Positions 11,131-19,986 of a stretch of 20,570 nt of DNA are shown piece after piece. This DNA is from Usnea hakonensis (lineage: Eukaryota; Ascomycota; Lecanoromycetes; Lecanorales; Parmeliaceae). The stretch covers positions 616 through 21,185 of the forward strand of contig BLJB01000788.1 of NCBI GenBank assembly GCA_013423325.1, in the 5' to 3' direction. Both the position numbers and the translations under genes were made by a program. Position 1 is the stretch's first letter; each line of letters begins with the position of its first letter. Under the pieces are notes generated by a model. That model worked only from the letters and a program-made list of their open reading frames with translations, was not told where the DNA came from and did no database searches.

Positions 11131-12830
11131 ATGGCGACCACGAATTGCGAACATACCCACCAGGGTCCCTATAGGGCTCTAGAGACCTCCAATATAAAGG
11201 TTACGACGAGCATAGCCAAGAACCAAGAGGAGGAGTCGGTAGGAGTCGAGGGAGGGTAACGCGATACCGAAGATAATACGGGAGAGGAAGACGAATACGC
11301 GTTAGCTACGCGTATAGACGCGATAAAGAGGATAGAGAGATCGAATAAAGAGATAGCGAGGGCTATAGAGAATAGTACGAAATAGAAGGAGAAGAGTTAT
11401 AGACGTAACTACGCTAAAAGAATAGGCTAGTTAGTTAAAGACGCGGCAGAAACCGCGAAAAATATATTATTCGAGGATCTCGATAGATAGAAATTTAGAC
11501 TATTTAAGATAGTAATCTAGCTAGTAAGTAAATATATAGAATTAGCTAAAGCCGAACGGAAAGAGACCCGAAAATAGGTAGAAAAATAACTAATCAGAGG
11601 CCTACCCCCGACGCCGTAATAGTCCTAGATCTAGAGGGTAGCTAGTAACGCTACTAGGCTACTTATCTATAAGCGACCGTATTCGGTAATACTACCCTCG
11701 CGCACTACGGCGGGGAACGCTAACGAGAAAAGGGTAATAATTAGGATAAAAAGTAAGAAGGAGAGAAAGAAGATTAAGTACGCTACGCCGGTATAGCTTA
11801 AGAATATATTCTAGAGTAATAGAGCCCTAATAGGCTTTATTATTATAGTAAGGCGCTTCTAAAATAGAGGCGTTATTCTATATATAGCCTTAAGGGAGGT
11901 AAAGAGGATAATAGAAGAGAATACTAAAATAATCTAAAAAGGTTATCTTTCGATCTACGTCCTTAAACCCTCCTTTATAGTAGCTATCGACTTAGTAAGA
12001 ATCAACGTATTCGATAATAAAGACTAAGGGGCTTATATCGAGAAGCTAAAATAGGAGAATAGTACCCTCTATCCTAAACTAGAAGTAGTAAGAGTAGAAT
12101 AGCCCCTATTTATATAGATAAAGAAGGCGGGTAGAGAGATTAAGAAATACTTTATACTTCTAATTAAAACTAAGAGCCCCGAAGAGGCAAATAGACTAAT
12201 AGTAGAAAATATAGTAAAGAATAGCTAATTACTCTACTATAGAAAATAGAAGATAGTAAGTAGACTAAAGTAATACTACTAATATTAATAGTATAACTAT
12301 CTATAGAGGTTATACTAGAGGCTAATAAAGTACGAATACTACGTTAAAGCCTACTCTACTAAAGACTACTAGGGCTAGGGGTAGAGATACTATATAGTCT
12401 ACTAAAATAATTACGAGATATAGAGCTCGAATTACCGAGTCTACTAATAGGAGGTAGAATACCTTAAGTAGAGGAGAGAGAATATTTCTAAATAGTATAA
12501 AAAGCCCTTAATAATAGTTTAATCTATTCCGGCTCTAACCTAAATAGAGAATAGATAGAAGATAGTATCTCCGAAAAAAAAGAGACTAGAAGAGATCTTA
12601 AATAATTAATAACTAAGAAAGGTAGGAAGGCTACCTAAGATCTAAAAAAGAGAACCGAGATAGATATATCTAATCTAGTTTAAAGGGAGAATCGGCTTTT
12701 AGAATATAATTAACGCGATTAATATAATCTTAATATCAAGTATAACTAATACTAATCTTAATAGTTTAGATCTTAATATCTATATTAATAAATAAGAATA
12801 ATATATTAAAGGTCTTATAATATAATATAT
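11131..12830 (+). pseudogene. LINE1 ORF1: Tad1-type gag-like protein with zinc knuckles
   Basis: From the ATG at 11131 one frame runs about 560 codons with only TAA/TAG breaks. Its first 35 codons are undamaged, and a run of charged helices follows (a DAIKRIERSNKEIARAIEN-like part near 11310-11375), a probable coiled coil. At about 12270-12440 lie three degenerate CCHC-type knuckles in which TAC stands where TGC or CAC is expected, for example KYEYYVKAY at 12328-12354 for a C-x2-C-x3-H spacing. A basic, Lys/Arg-rich end follows. In this class ORF1 protein binds the element RNA. It overlaps or abuts ORF2, which is in another frame. The C-terminal stop cannot be told from RIP stops. Confidence 0.75.
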
Positions 12831-15800
12831 AGAAGTCGAAAGACGGAGTAATAGCGCTACTTCTTAAGAAGCGGGAAGTATAAGATTATAATATACTAGT
12901 AATTTAGGAGCCGAGCTATAACTCGTTTAATAGATTAATATATAATCCGAGTTCTAATAAATTTCTATTAGTCTATAAATTAGGTCTAAAGGTTTAGATA
13001 TACTTTTATATTAATAAAAGGATAGATCTAACTAGCTAGAAAATTAGATACTAAGGGGATAACTTTTACTCCCTTTAGTTAGATATTAAATAAGATAGTA
13101 AAGAAAAGGAGGAGTATATTTCTCCTTAGCCCCCTACTTAAGAACTAATCCTCTAGATATATAATATATATAACTAGTCGCTAGTATTACTAGAGATAAT
13201 AATAGCCTCTCTAGTACTAGTATTTTTAGAATAAGCCTTAGAGAAAGAAGGCGAATATATAGCTCTTAGAGACTTTAATCTTTACTACTCTAAATAGAAT
13301 AATAAGGGATAATATATATATTATAAAATAATTAATAAATTTATTAAGATTATCTAGATTAAGGAAATAACTTTTAGACTACCTAATAACTTAGTTATAT
13401 AGAAATCCTAAAGCTAGAAGTCGATAATCGATCTAGTCTTTCTAATATTAAAAGTCTACTAGGCTATAGTCTACTATACCCTAAGAGAGAACCTAGAATA
13501 CGTATCTAACTATATTCCGATAGTAATAAAACTAGAATAGTAGTAGAAAGAGATATTAATAAAAAAGTAATAACTATAAAAAAAATTAGTTAAAAAAGAT
13601 ACTACTTTTAAAATAGCTAGGGGTAGTTATACCCTATAAAGCGCTTTCTCTTAAAGATCTATAGAAATAGAGAAAGAGGTAGAAGCCTTTATAAAAACTA
13701 TAAATTAGAGATTCTAGAAAATAGTAGAGAACTATATACTATAAATAGAGCCTATAGCTAATTCGAATTTATACTAGAATATAGACTATATAAGAGTTAC
13801 TAAGATAGCTAAGCTTAGACTTAAAGAGTACTACTAACTCCGAGACGAATAGTTAGCTAAGAAACTTCGAAAAGCGGAAAGAGAGAAGGTAAAGATTATA
13901 TATAAAACCTATATACTCTATTAACGCGAGGGAGTATATAAAGCGTCGCTAAGAAAGAACGGAATCTAGAAGCTTACCTAATAGAGACGAAAATAGAGTA
14001 TAGCCCTAAAACCCTTACTATAGTTCCTAGCTATTCTAGACTAGAGAGGAATAAAATAATCTAGTTTTAAAAATAAAGTTAATACTCTAAAAAGTATACT
14101 ATTTCTACTTACTCTAATAGCTAATCTAGAAAATATTCTAGATATTTAATATCTAACTCTAATACCTATAGGGGATAAGATTAGTAGTAATAAAGTAATA
14201 AAAATAATTATATACTTAGTAATAGATAAAGCCCTAGGCGTCTCGAGAATCCCTAACTAGTTTCTAAGATATATAGCCCTATATATTATAGATTCTCTTA
14301 CTAGGCTCTTTTAAGTCTACTTTAATCTAAAATACTATCTAAGATTCTTTAAAGAGGCTAATACGGTAATATTAAAAAAGCTAAATAAGTCTAACTACTT
14401 AAAATCTAAAGCGTATCGATTAATAGCCTTACTCGATATCCTAGATAAAGTATTAGAAACGATAATCTTAAAACGACTAGCGGGACTAGCGGAAAGCTAT
14501 AGTCTTCTCCCTTAATAATAAATAGGGGTAAAAAAAGGTAAATTAATAGAAATAATACTAAAATTACTAATAAACGCGGTTTATATTATATAGAACTATA
14601 GTACTACTAATAGTAGAAAAGTCGCTAGCCTACTTTTACTAGATATTACGGGTATCTTTAATAACGTCTTATATAAGAGACTCCTCTATAACTTAAAAAA
14701 GAGGAGAGTTCTGAAGAAGATAGTAAGATAGATATCTAACTTCTTTATAAATAGGGTAATATCCGTAATATTAGAAGGCTAGATAAGCCTAATAAAGATA
14801 GTAGAGATTAGTATTCTTTAAAAATTACTATTCTCTTCTATACTATTCCTCTTCTTTAATACCCCTCTAATTAAATAATATATAAGAGCCACTCTCCCTA
14901 TTTAGATAGAAGGTTTCGTTAATAATATTTATCTACTAGTATATAGTAGGAGTATAGAAGATAATTATAGAGTACTATATAAGACTTATAATATCTATCT
15001 TAAGTAGACTAGGATATATAGGGTAATATTCGCCCCTAAGAAATATAAGCTAGTATACCTAATAAGGAGCCTAAAGAAGTTTAATATAAAGATATCTTTA
15101 GACTTCGAAAAAATTAAAATAGACTCTAGCCTAAATATAAAAATACTAGACTTATATATAGATATTAAATTTCGATAGGGACTATATATCGCTTAGCTAA
15201 TAGCTCGAGCCGTAGAATAGAAATAAGCCTTAGAATACCTTATAGACTTAATATAGGGAGCGATATTTACTAGGTACTATACGATATATAGTATAGTAGT
15301 ATACCCGATATTAATATTCGTAGCGCCGATTTAGTACTACCCCCGCGGGATAGAAGGATTCTCCCGGAAGCCCTCCGAGAAGCTAACTAAGATATAAAAT
15401 AAATATCTTTATAGAGTAATCGGAGTATATAAGATAATTCCTATTTTAGTCCTAAAGGCGGAGGCTTTAATAGCCCCCCTAGAATATTAACTCGATAAGC
15501 TAGTATTATAATATTAAGCTCTATGAGGTACCTACCCTACTATAAAAAAGGGTAACGAGCGAATCGCCCGATACTTCTAGGGTAGTAGAGGTAGGAAAAG
15601 GAAAAGAGGGCCTATATCTATAATAATAAAAGAGGCCTAGACTCTTAAAGCCCTTAAGGAAAAAAGCTAGAACCTAGTAACTATTAATATAAAAAGAAAA
15701 AAGAACTAGATTAATCTATATAAAGATATCGAGGAATATTAGAGTATTAATATTATTAGATAAAAAATATAAGACTAGTTCTAAGAATAAAGATCTAAAA

Positions 15801-16330
15801 AATAAAAAAAATATTAATAAAGAATTTCTATTATAGCGAGAACCCCTACCTAGATAGAGAACTTATATAATAGTAGGTTCGACTATTATAAGATACTAAA
15901 AAAAGGCTAAAAACTTAGTTACTATCTAAATAAAAAGTAATAAAATTAGGCTTAATATATTCTTTAATAGAATAAGGGTTTTAGATATTAACCCTAACTA
16001 TAAATATAGATAGAGAAGATAGAATATTAAGTATATCCTTCTCTTCTATTTAAAATCACGGAAGAATAGACTATAGCTACTTATAGAAGTAAGTACTAAA
16101 GACTTCTAGATAATACTAACTATAACTAAAAAGATCTAGATAGCGATAAGATAGATAATTAATTTCGGCTAGTTAAATAGCTTCGAGTTAGCTAGCGAAT
16201 AACTCTAATAATTAAGACTACCCCTCGGGGTAGAGGAGACTATTAAGCCTAAAAAGGGCGTACGAAGAAGCGACCGTACCCGCCTCTAGAGGCGGGGGTA
16301 ATTAGAGATACGAAAGTTAGAAAATAGAAG
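12812..16330 (+). pseudogene. LINE1 ORF2: AP-like endonuclease and reverse transcriptase
   Basis: The frame with codons at 12830, 14411 and 14912 reads without shift through two domains. The endonuclease (about 12812-13540) shows YNI-x-KSKDGV near 12822-12850, an I-x-EPSYN motif near 12905, an ALRDFNL motif near 13260 (GDFN in relatives) and SIIDLVFL near 13420. The RT (about 14080-15180) shows DKALGVSRIPN near 14225, KAYRLIALLD at 14408-14437, SLLPQQQIGV-like near 14505 and FVDD read as FVNN at 14915-14926. Compared with LINE2, an extra A in the run at 15898-15904 shifts the frame by one. Beyond it a C-terminal SNKIRLNIFFNRIRVL motif (15936 onward) and a decayed Cys/His motif occur, typical of fungal LINEs. 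Confidence 0.85.
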
Positions 16331-16543
16331 AGTCGACGTAAAGAAGTAGAGAGATACGCGATAGTATAATAGGGCTCCTAAAAAGTATAGTAAAAAGGAG
16401 AGCGTACTATTTAGTTAAAGTTTTTATCTAGAGGTTCGCCCTTAGGTTTCTTCGACGCTTAGCTCTACTAGTTTAGCGTTATAGTTACCCTTATTAGCTT
16501 ATATTAAGTAGCTAGTATAGACGTATAAAATAATTAATTAATC

Positions 16544-16556
16544 AACTACTAATTAA
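16544..16556. other. LINE1 target-site duplication, right copy
   Basis: AACTACTAATTAA directly after the LINE1 tail, identical to 11116-11128. The bases that follow continue the 65-bp repeat unit interrupted at 11128. Confidence 0.75.
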
Positions 16557-16630
16557 TTCTCTTCTTTAGCCTTACTTATATATTTTTATAAAAAGTGGAA
16601 TTTAGATACTATACTTAATTAACTTAGTCT

Positions 16631-16647
16631 AAAAAAAAAAAAAAAAA
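16631..16647. repeat. A17 homopolymer
   Basis: Seventeen consecutive A in the right half of the 488-bp insertion, about 90 bases beyond the LINE1 end. It is not the LINE1 tail, which is AAT-rich and ends at 16543. It may be a relict retroposon tail inside the insertion or a simple expansion. Confidence 0.7.
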
Positions 16648-16699
16648 TTTACTTACCTCGTTTAATACTAATATTACTCTTGCTACCCGCTTTTATTAA

Positions 16700-16740
16700 G
16701 GGGGGGGTACGTTATTTACTCGAATAGGGGGGGTAGGGGG
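16700..16740 (+). repeat. Cluster of G runs (G8, G7, G5)
   Basis: Runs of eight G (16700-16707), seven G (16727-16733) and five G (16736-16740) stand out in an AT-rich field. RIP does not alter GG unless followed by an appropriate base on the other strand, so homopolymeric G can survive. With the long first run split, four G3 tracts are available, so a G-quadruplex is possible. Confidence 0.7.
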
Positions 16741-16785
16741 TTATAATTTATATTTCCCTTATTTAATTCGAGTCTATATTTGCGA

Positions 16786-16799
16786 GTATATAGGAGTAT
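16786..16799. repeat. Right copy of the 14-bp direct repeat, overlapping the 3' LTR start
   Basis: GTATATAGGAGTAT matches 10856-10869 exactly. It supplies the purine tract directly before the 3' LTR and the first three LTR bases. See the 488-bp insertion. Confidence 0.7.
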
Positions 16800-16953
16800 T
16801 AAAAATAAATTATTATATAATTTACTTTTATATAGTAGCGAAATCCATTATTAGCTAAAGTAGGAAGGTTTACCGAGGCTTGGTACTACCATATATATTC
16901 AGATACTCTTAGTAGATTCTAATCAACCAAGTGTTCCACCCACCATTTTGCTA
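16797..16953 (+). repeat. Copia 3' LTR
   Basis: Same length as the 5' LTR and alignable throughout. The first ~60 bases are fully RIP-converted (TGTTG has become TATTA), while the last ~70 keep CpA-containing words such as AATCAACCAAGTGTTCCACC. This is opposite to the 5' LTR. Final dinucleotide TA represents the conserved CA. Confidence 0.9.
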
Positions 16954-16958
16954 ATTTC
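16954..16958. other. Target-site duplication of the copia element, right copy (ATTTC)
   Basis: Matches 5010-5014 exactly and lies directly after the 3' LTR. Confidence 0.9.
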
Positions 16959-17821
16959 GAGTAAGACGCGTTATAAGTTCTAGACTATATAAGATCTAAC
17001 GCTAATATAAATTTTATAATTAGCGGAGACTCTAATTATATCTCTATATTTTAAATAAATACTTTTATTTCTATATTTAATAATATCTTAATATATTATC
17101 TCTACTTTATTATCTCTTTATAATATCTAAATTCCTTCTCTCTTCTTTTAAATAAAAGTAAATTTAATAGCTTACTTAAATACTATATTTTATAAATCTA
17201 TTATTATCTACCTACTATAATATATTATTAAAGAAAGTTATTATAAATATCTAGACTTTCTTAATAATATTATTTATTTCTAATTCTATTCTAGTATCTA
17301 AATCTCGTATAGACTTAGTAAAGGCTTCTATAATATTATCTAAATTAGTATTATAAAGATTAAGTATTAATATAAATATATTTACTAATTTTCTTTATTC
17401 TTTATAACTTAAATAGATAGATATTAAATAAAAAGCCTTTAATACTCTATATATATTATAATATATACTAAAATTATCTATAAATAATAGGTAAGAGAAT
17501 AATTTATAGGGCTTAGTTATAAATAATTATAGTATTTTATAATTATAATAGACTACTTCGAGCTCTCCTCGAGTCTTATAAAGCTATTATAAAGATTATA
17601 TACTAGATAACTAGATATTAAGTACTCTTTTAATATATTTATAATTATCTAGAATAGTTTTATTATCTCTATTATATTCTTAATTAAGATAAATATTTTA
17701 ATATTACTTAATTATTTTAGAATATTATTTAATATATATATCTTCTAATAGAAAATACTCGTTAGTATTATATAGATCTAGTTTAAATCCCTATAAAATA
17801 GGCTACTAATATATAATTATT
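16959..17821 (-). pseudogene. Minus-strand transposase-like gene, middle third (between the copia and LINE2 insertions)
   Basis: Read downward from 17821, the minus strand gives LDLYNTNEYFLLEDIYIK near 17780, KTRGELEVVYYNYK near 17560, then a long coherent stretch from about 17530: ITKPYKLFSYLLFIDNF, IYRVLKAFYLI, a segment with LILNLYNTNLDNIIEAF, and SIRDLDTRIELEIN near 17310. At about 17240-17195 FFNNIL-x2-VDNNRF corresponds to a GDxPQQ-type motif of fungal transposon proteins, with Asp changed to Asn, followed by remnants of a Cys-rich element and KEERRNLD near 17120. The last codons NASYSK (HSEW-like) run straight into RDLGRVL at 5009 once copia is removed. The family resemblance is to Tnp2/CMC-type transposases, from memory; the reading frame itself is clear. 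Confidence 0.65.
17808..17821. other. LINE2 target-site duplication, left copy
   Basis: AATATATAATTATT directly before LINE2 recurs at 18853-18866 directly after its AATC tail. A 14-bp duplication fits LINE integration, and its removal keeps the minus-strand frame open. Confidence 0.88.
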
Positions 17822-18852
17822 CCCTACGAGGCACCCACGCCGCCACGAGAGAGGGCAACGAACGAATCGCCCGACACCTCCAGGCTAGCAGAGGTAGAAG
17901 GAGGAAGCTAAGGCCTATACCCGCGGCGGAAAAGGAAGCCTGGGCTCTTGAGGCCCTAGGAGAAAAGAGCTGGGACTAAGCGGCCACCAGTATAAGAAGA
18001 AAGAAGGGATAGGTCAACCTACTTAGAGACGTCGAGGAATATTAGAGTATTGACGTTATAAGACGGAAAATATAAGACTGGTTCCGCGATCGGAGATCGA
18101 GGAAATAGGAAAAGTACTAATAAGGGACTCCGAGTACGATAAGAACCCCCGCTTAGAGGGGAGGCTTATACGATAGGAGGTTCAATTACTATAGGATATT
18201 AAGGAAAGCTAAGAGCTCAGTCGCCGTCTAGATAAGGAGTAATAAAATCGGACTTAATATATTCCTTAATAGGATAAGGGTACTAGGGATCGACCCTAAC
18301 TATATATACGGATAGAGAAAGTAGGATATTAAATATATTCTCCTCTTCTATTTAGAATTATATAGGGATAGACTACGGCTACTCGTAGAGGTAGGTACCG
18401 GGGATTTCTAGACGATACTAACTACGACTAAAGGGATTTAGATAGCGGTAAGATAGATAGTTAATTTAGGCTAATTAAATAGCTTCGAGCTAGCTAGCGA
18501 ATAACTTTAATAGTTAAGACTACCCCTTAGGGTAGAGGAGACTATTAAGCCTAAAAAGGGCGTACGAAGAAAAGACCGTACTAGCCCTTAGGGGCCGAGG
18601 CGGTTAAAGGAAATAAATATAAGGACTAGAAGAGTTAAGGTATAGAAGAAGAAAGATACGCGGTAATATACTAGGACTCCTCGAGAGTATAGTAGAGGGA
18701 AAACGTATTATTTAGTTAGAGTTTTTATCTAGGGGTTCGCCCTTAGGTTTCTTCGACGTCTAGCTCTACTAGTTTAGCGATAATAGCACCCTTATTAGCT
18801 CATATTAAGTAGCTAGTATAGGCGTATAATACAATCAATCAATCAATTAATC
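17822..18852 (+). mobile_element. LINE2: 5'-truncated copy of the LINE1 family
   Basis: Aligns with LINE1 from position 15519 to its 3' end at a steady offset, so only the last ~1 kb (C-terminal part of ORF2 and 3' UTR) was copied, a usual result of incomplete target-primed reverse transcription. It reads ERIARHLQASRGRRRK near 17855, RFNYYRILRKAKSSVAV near 18178 and SNKIGLNIFLNRIRVLG near 18240, without the extra A that breaks LINE1. The tail is an AATC repeat (18831-18852). RIP is light at the first ~200 bases and at the last ~70 bases and heavier between, so many ancestral Gln, Arg and His codons survive at the ends. Confidence 0.92.
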
Positions 18853-18866
18853 AATATATAATTATT
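18853..18866. other. LINE2 target-site duplication, right copy
   Basis: Identical to 17808-17821; directly follows the AATC tail of LINE2. Confidence 0.88.
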
Positions 18867-19986
18867 TATAATATAATAATAATTCTATCTTTTTCGGGTA
18901 TATCTATATAATAGTCTCGACTAATAAAGATTACTCGGCCTAATTTATAAGTACCTTTAATATATATAATATTACTAGAAATAATAAGATTATCTATTTA
19001 AATATAGTAAATATCTTTAGAAGTTATTTATATAGAAGATCTTTAAGCTTTAGACTTTTATAACTCTATTAATTTATCTATATAGCGCGCTATTCTAAAG
19101 AATATTTTCTTCTATAATATAGTAGCTAAAAAGATAATATAGACTAAATTAATAAGATTATATTAATAGATCTATATAAGTCTCTCTAGTCTCTATTATT
19201 ATATACCTTTCTCCCGCTATAGAAGAGATAATTATTTAATAATAATTACTAGAGCCTTCTATATAATCTATAATAATAATATATACTAATAGACCTATTA
19301 TTTTAATATATCTAACTTAAGTAGAAAAGTATATATAAGATCTAATATATTATCTTCCTTATTACTATTTATAGAAGACTTCGCTAATTAAATTATTTTC
19401 TATAATCTAGTATATTTTACTTTTATCCCTCTCGATTTCTCGAACTAAAGATCTAATACTAAGTATAATATAGGAGGTATCTCGTTCTTCTTTATTATTT
19501 ATTAGACTATCTTATATAAAGGAGTAGAAAATAGTAGAGATAATATAAGATCTAATTAAGAGATATTATATTAAACTAAGGCTAAAGATTATATAGTAAG
19601 GCTTTCTTTTGTATAACTATAATAGTTACTATCGCTATTACTATTAAAGTTAAGGTCTATAAGATAGTTAAGTAGTATTAGAGATTATACTTCTAAATAT
19701 ATATTAATAATCTTATTATATATCTATATAGAGATTAATATTATTAATATATATATTAAATACTTATAATAAATAGGTAGTTATTATTATTATTATTATT
19801 ATTATTCTAGTATTCTATATAATCTATATCTTAATCTATTATAATACTCTCTTCTATATAAGTAGATATTATATTTATCTAATTATCCCTAGTATTATTA
19901 ATACCTTGATCTTTCTTGATAGTAAGAAGACTCTTTCTAGGAGAGAGATCTGATGAGATGATGGAAGGACGATCATTCCAATCCAT
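18867..19986 (-). pseudogene. Minus-strand transposase-like gene, N-terminal third
   Basis: The minus strand reads protein-like with RIP stops. A possible start is the ATG at 19986-19984 in a CAACCATGG context, followed by a hydrophilic SDLSPRKSLLTIKKDQ segment, an acidic part, an Asn run encoded by the TTA repeat at 19781-19806, then NKEERDTSYIILSIRSLV near 19490 and REIERDKSKIY near 19440, and finally GTYKLGRVIFISRDYYIDI near 18950 leading to PEKDR at 18890. The frame at 18867 continues into the piece ending at 17821 when LINE2 is removed. At least one frame change between the Asn run and 19500 is likely. The stretch 19907-19986 is also read on the plus strand, so the true start may have been replaced by the plus-strand element. 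Confidence 0.55.
19781..19806 (-). repeat. (TTA)n microsatellite coding for an Asn run on the minus strand
   Basis: About nine TTA units. On the minus strand and in the frame of the transposase N-terminus they are AAT codons, giving eight to nine consecutive Asn in an acidic low-complexity region. Confidence 0.85.

Larger units (their letters stand above)
11129..16543 (+). mobile_element. LINE1: near full-length Tad1-like non-LTR retrotransposon
   Basis: A 5.4-kb element with two reading frames in the order ORF1 (zinc knuckles) and ORF2 (endonuclease plus reverse transcriptase), without LTRs and ending in a short AAT-rich simple tail at about 16526-16543. It is flanked by 13-bp direct repeats. 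A truncated relative (LINE2) begins at the equivalent of 15519 and ends in a longer AATC repeat, confirming the 3' end. The first ~110 bases retain CpA; the interior is RIP-converted but remains richer in CpG and G+C than the host gypsy and copia sequences, especially in ORF1. The ATG lies two bases from the inferred 5' end, so the true 5' UTR is short or lost. Confidence 0.85.
10870..16785. mobile_element. Unidentified ~488-bp insertion at the copia tract/LTR junction (split by LINE1)
   Basis: Outside LINE1 and one copy of its repeat, this block consists of 10870-11128 and 16557-16785. It is bounded by the 13-14 bp direct repeat at 10856-10869 and 16786-16799. Its outer ends read CTCGC on the left and GCGA(G) on the right, a minimal inverted terminus. 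Contents include a 65-bp period repeat, an A17 run and G-runs, and no reading frame. The long target repeat would suit a non-autonomous retroposon (SINE-like or truncated LINE) better than an LTR element, but the A-run is internal, not terminal. It could instead be a native copia 3' region with a duplicated polypurine tract. Confidence 0.45.
5015..16953 (+). mobile_element. Ty1/copia LTR retrotransposon, complete in outline, carrying nested insertions
   Basis: LTRs of 157 bp at 5015-5171 and 16797-16953 align base for base at an offset of 11,782, differing almost only by C/T and G/A transitions. Both are flanked by atttc. Internal order is primer-binding-site-like sequence, leader, gag, protease, integrase, reverse transcriptase, RNase H, polypurine tract: the order integrase before RT defines copia. 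Between the tract and the 3' LTR lies a foreign block (10870-16785) containing a further LINE. Without that block the element is about 6.0 kb. It landed inside the minus-strand transposase gene. All coding parts are RIP-destroyed. Confidence 0.9.

Noticed and set aside
12812..16330. RNase H domain in LINE1 ORF2
   Set aside because: The C-terminal part reads as the fungal LINE Cys/His-type end, and no convincing RNase H motif series was found; RIP damage leaves some doubt.
16631..16647. A17 run as the poly(A) tail of LINE1
   Set aside because: LINE1 ends about 90 bases earlier in an AAT-rich tail directly followed by its target duplication, and LINE2 ends at the same place in an AATC repeat.
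16797..16953. Solo LTR independent of the 5015 LTR
   Set aside because: The identical ATTTC flanks, the preceding purine tract and the missing 3' LTR after the copia pol all join it to the same element.
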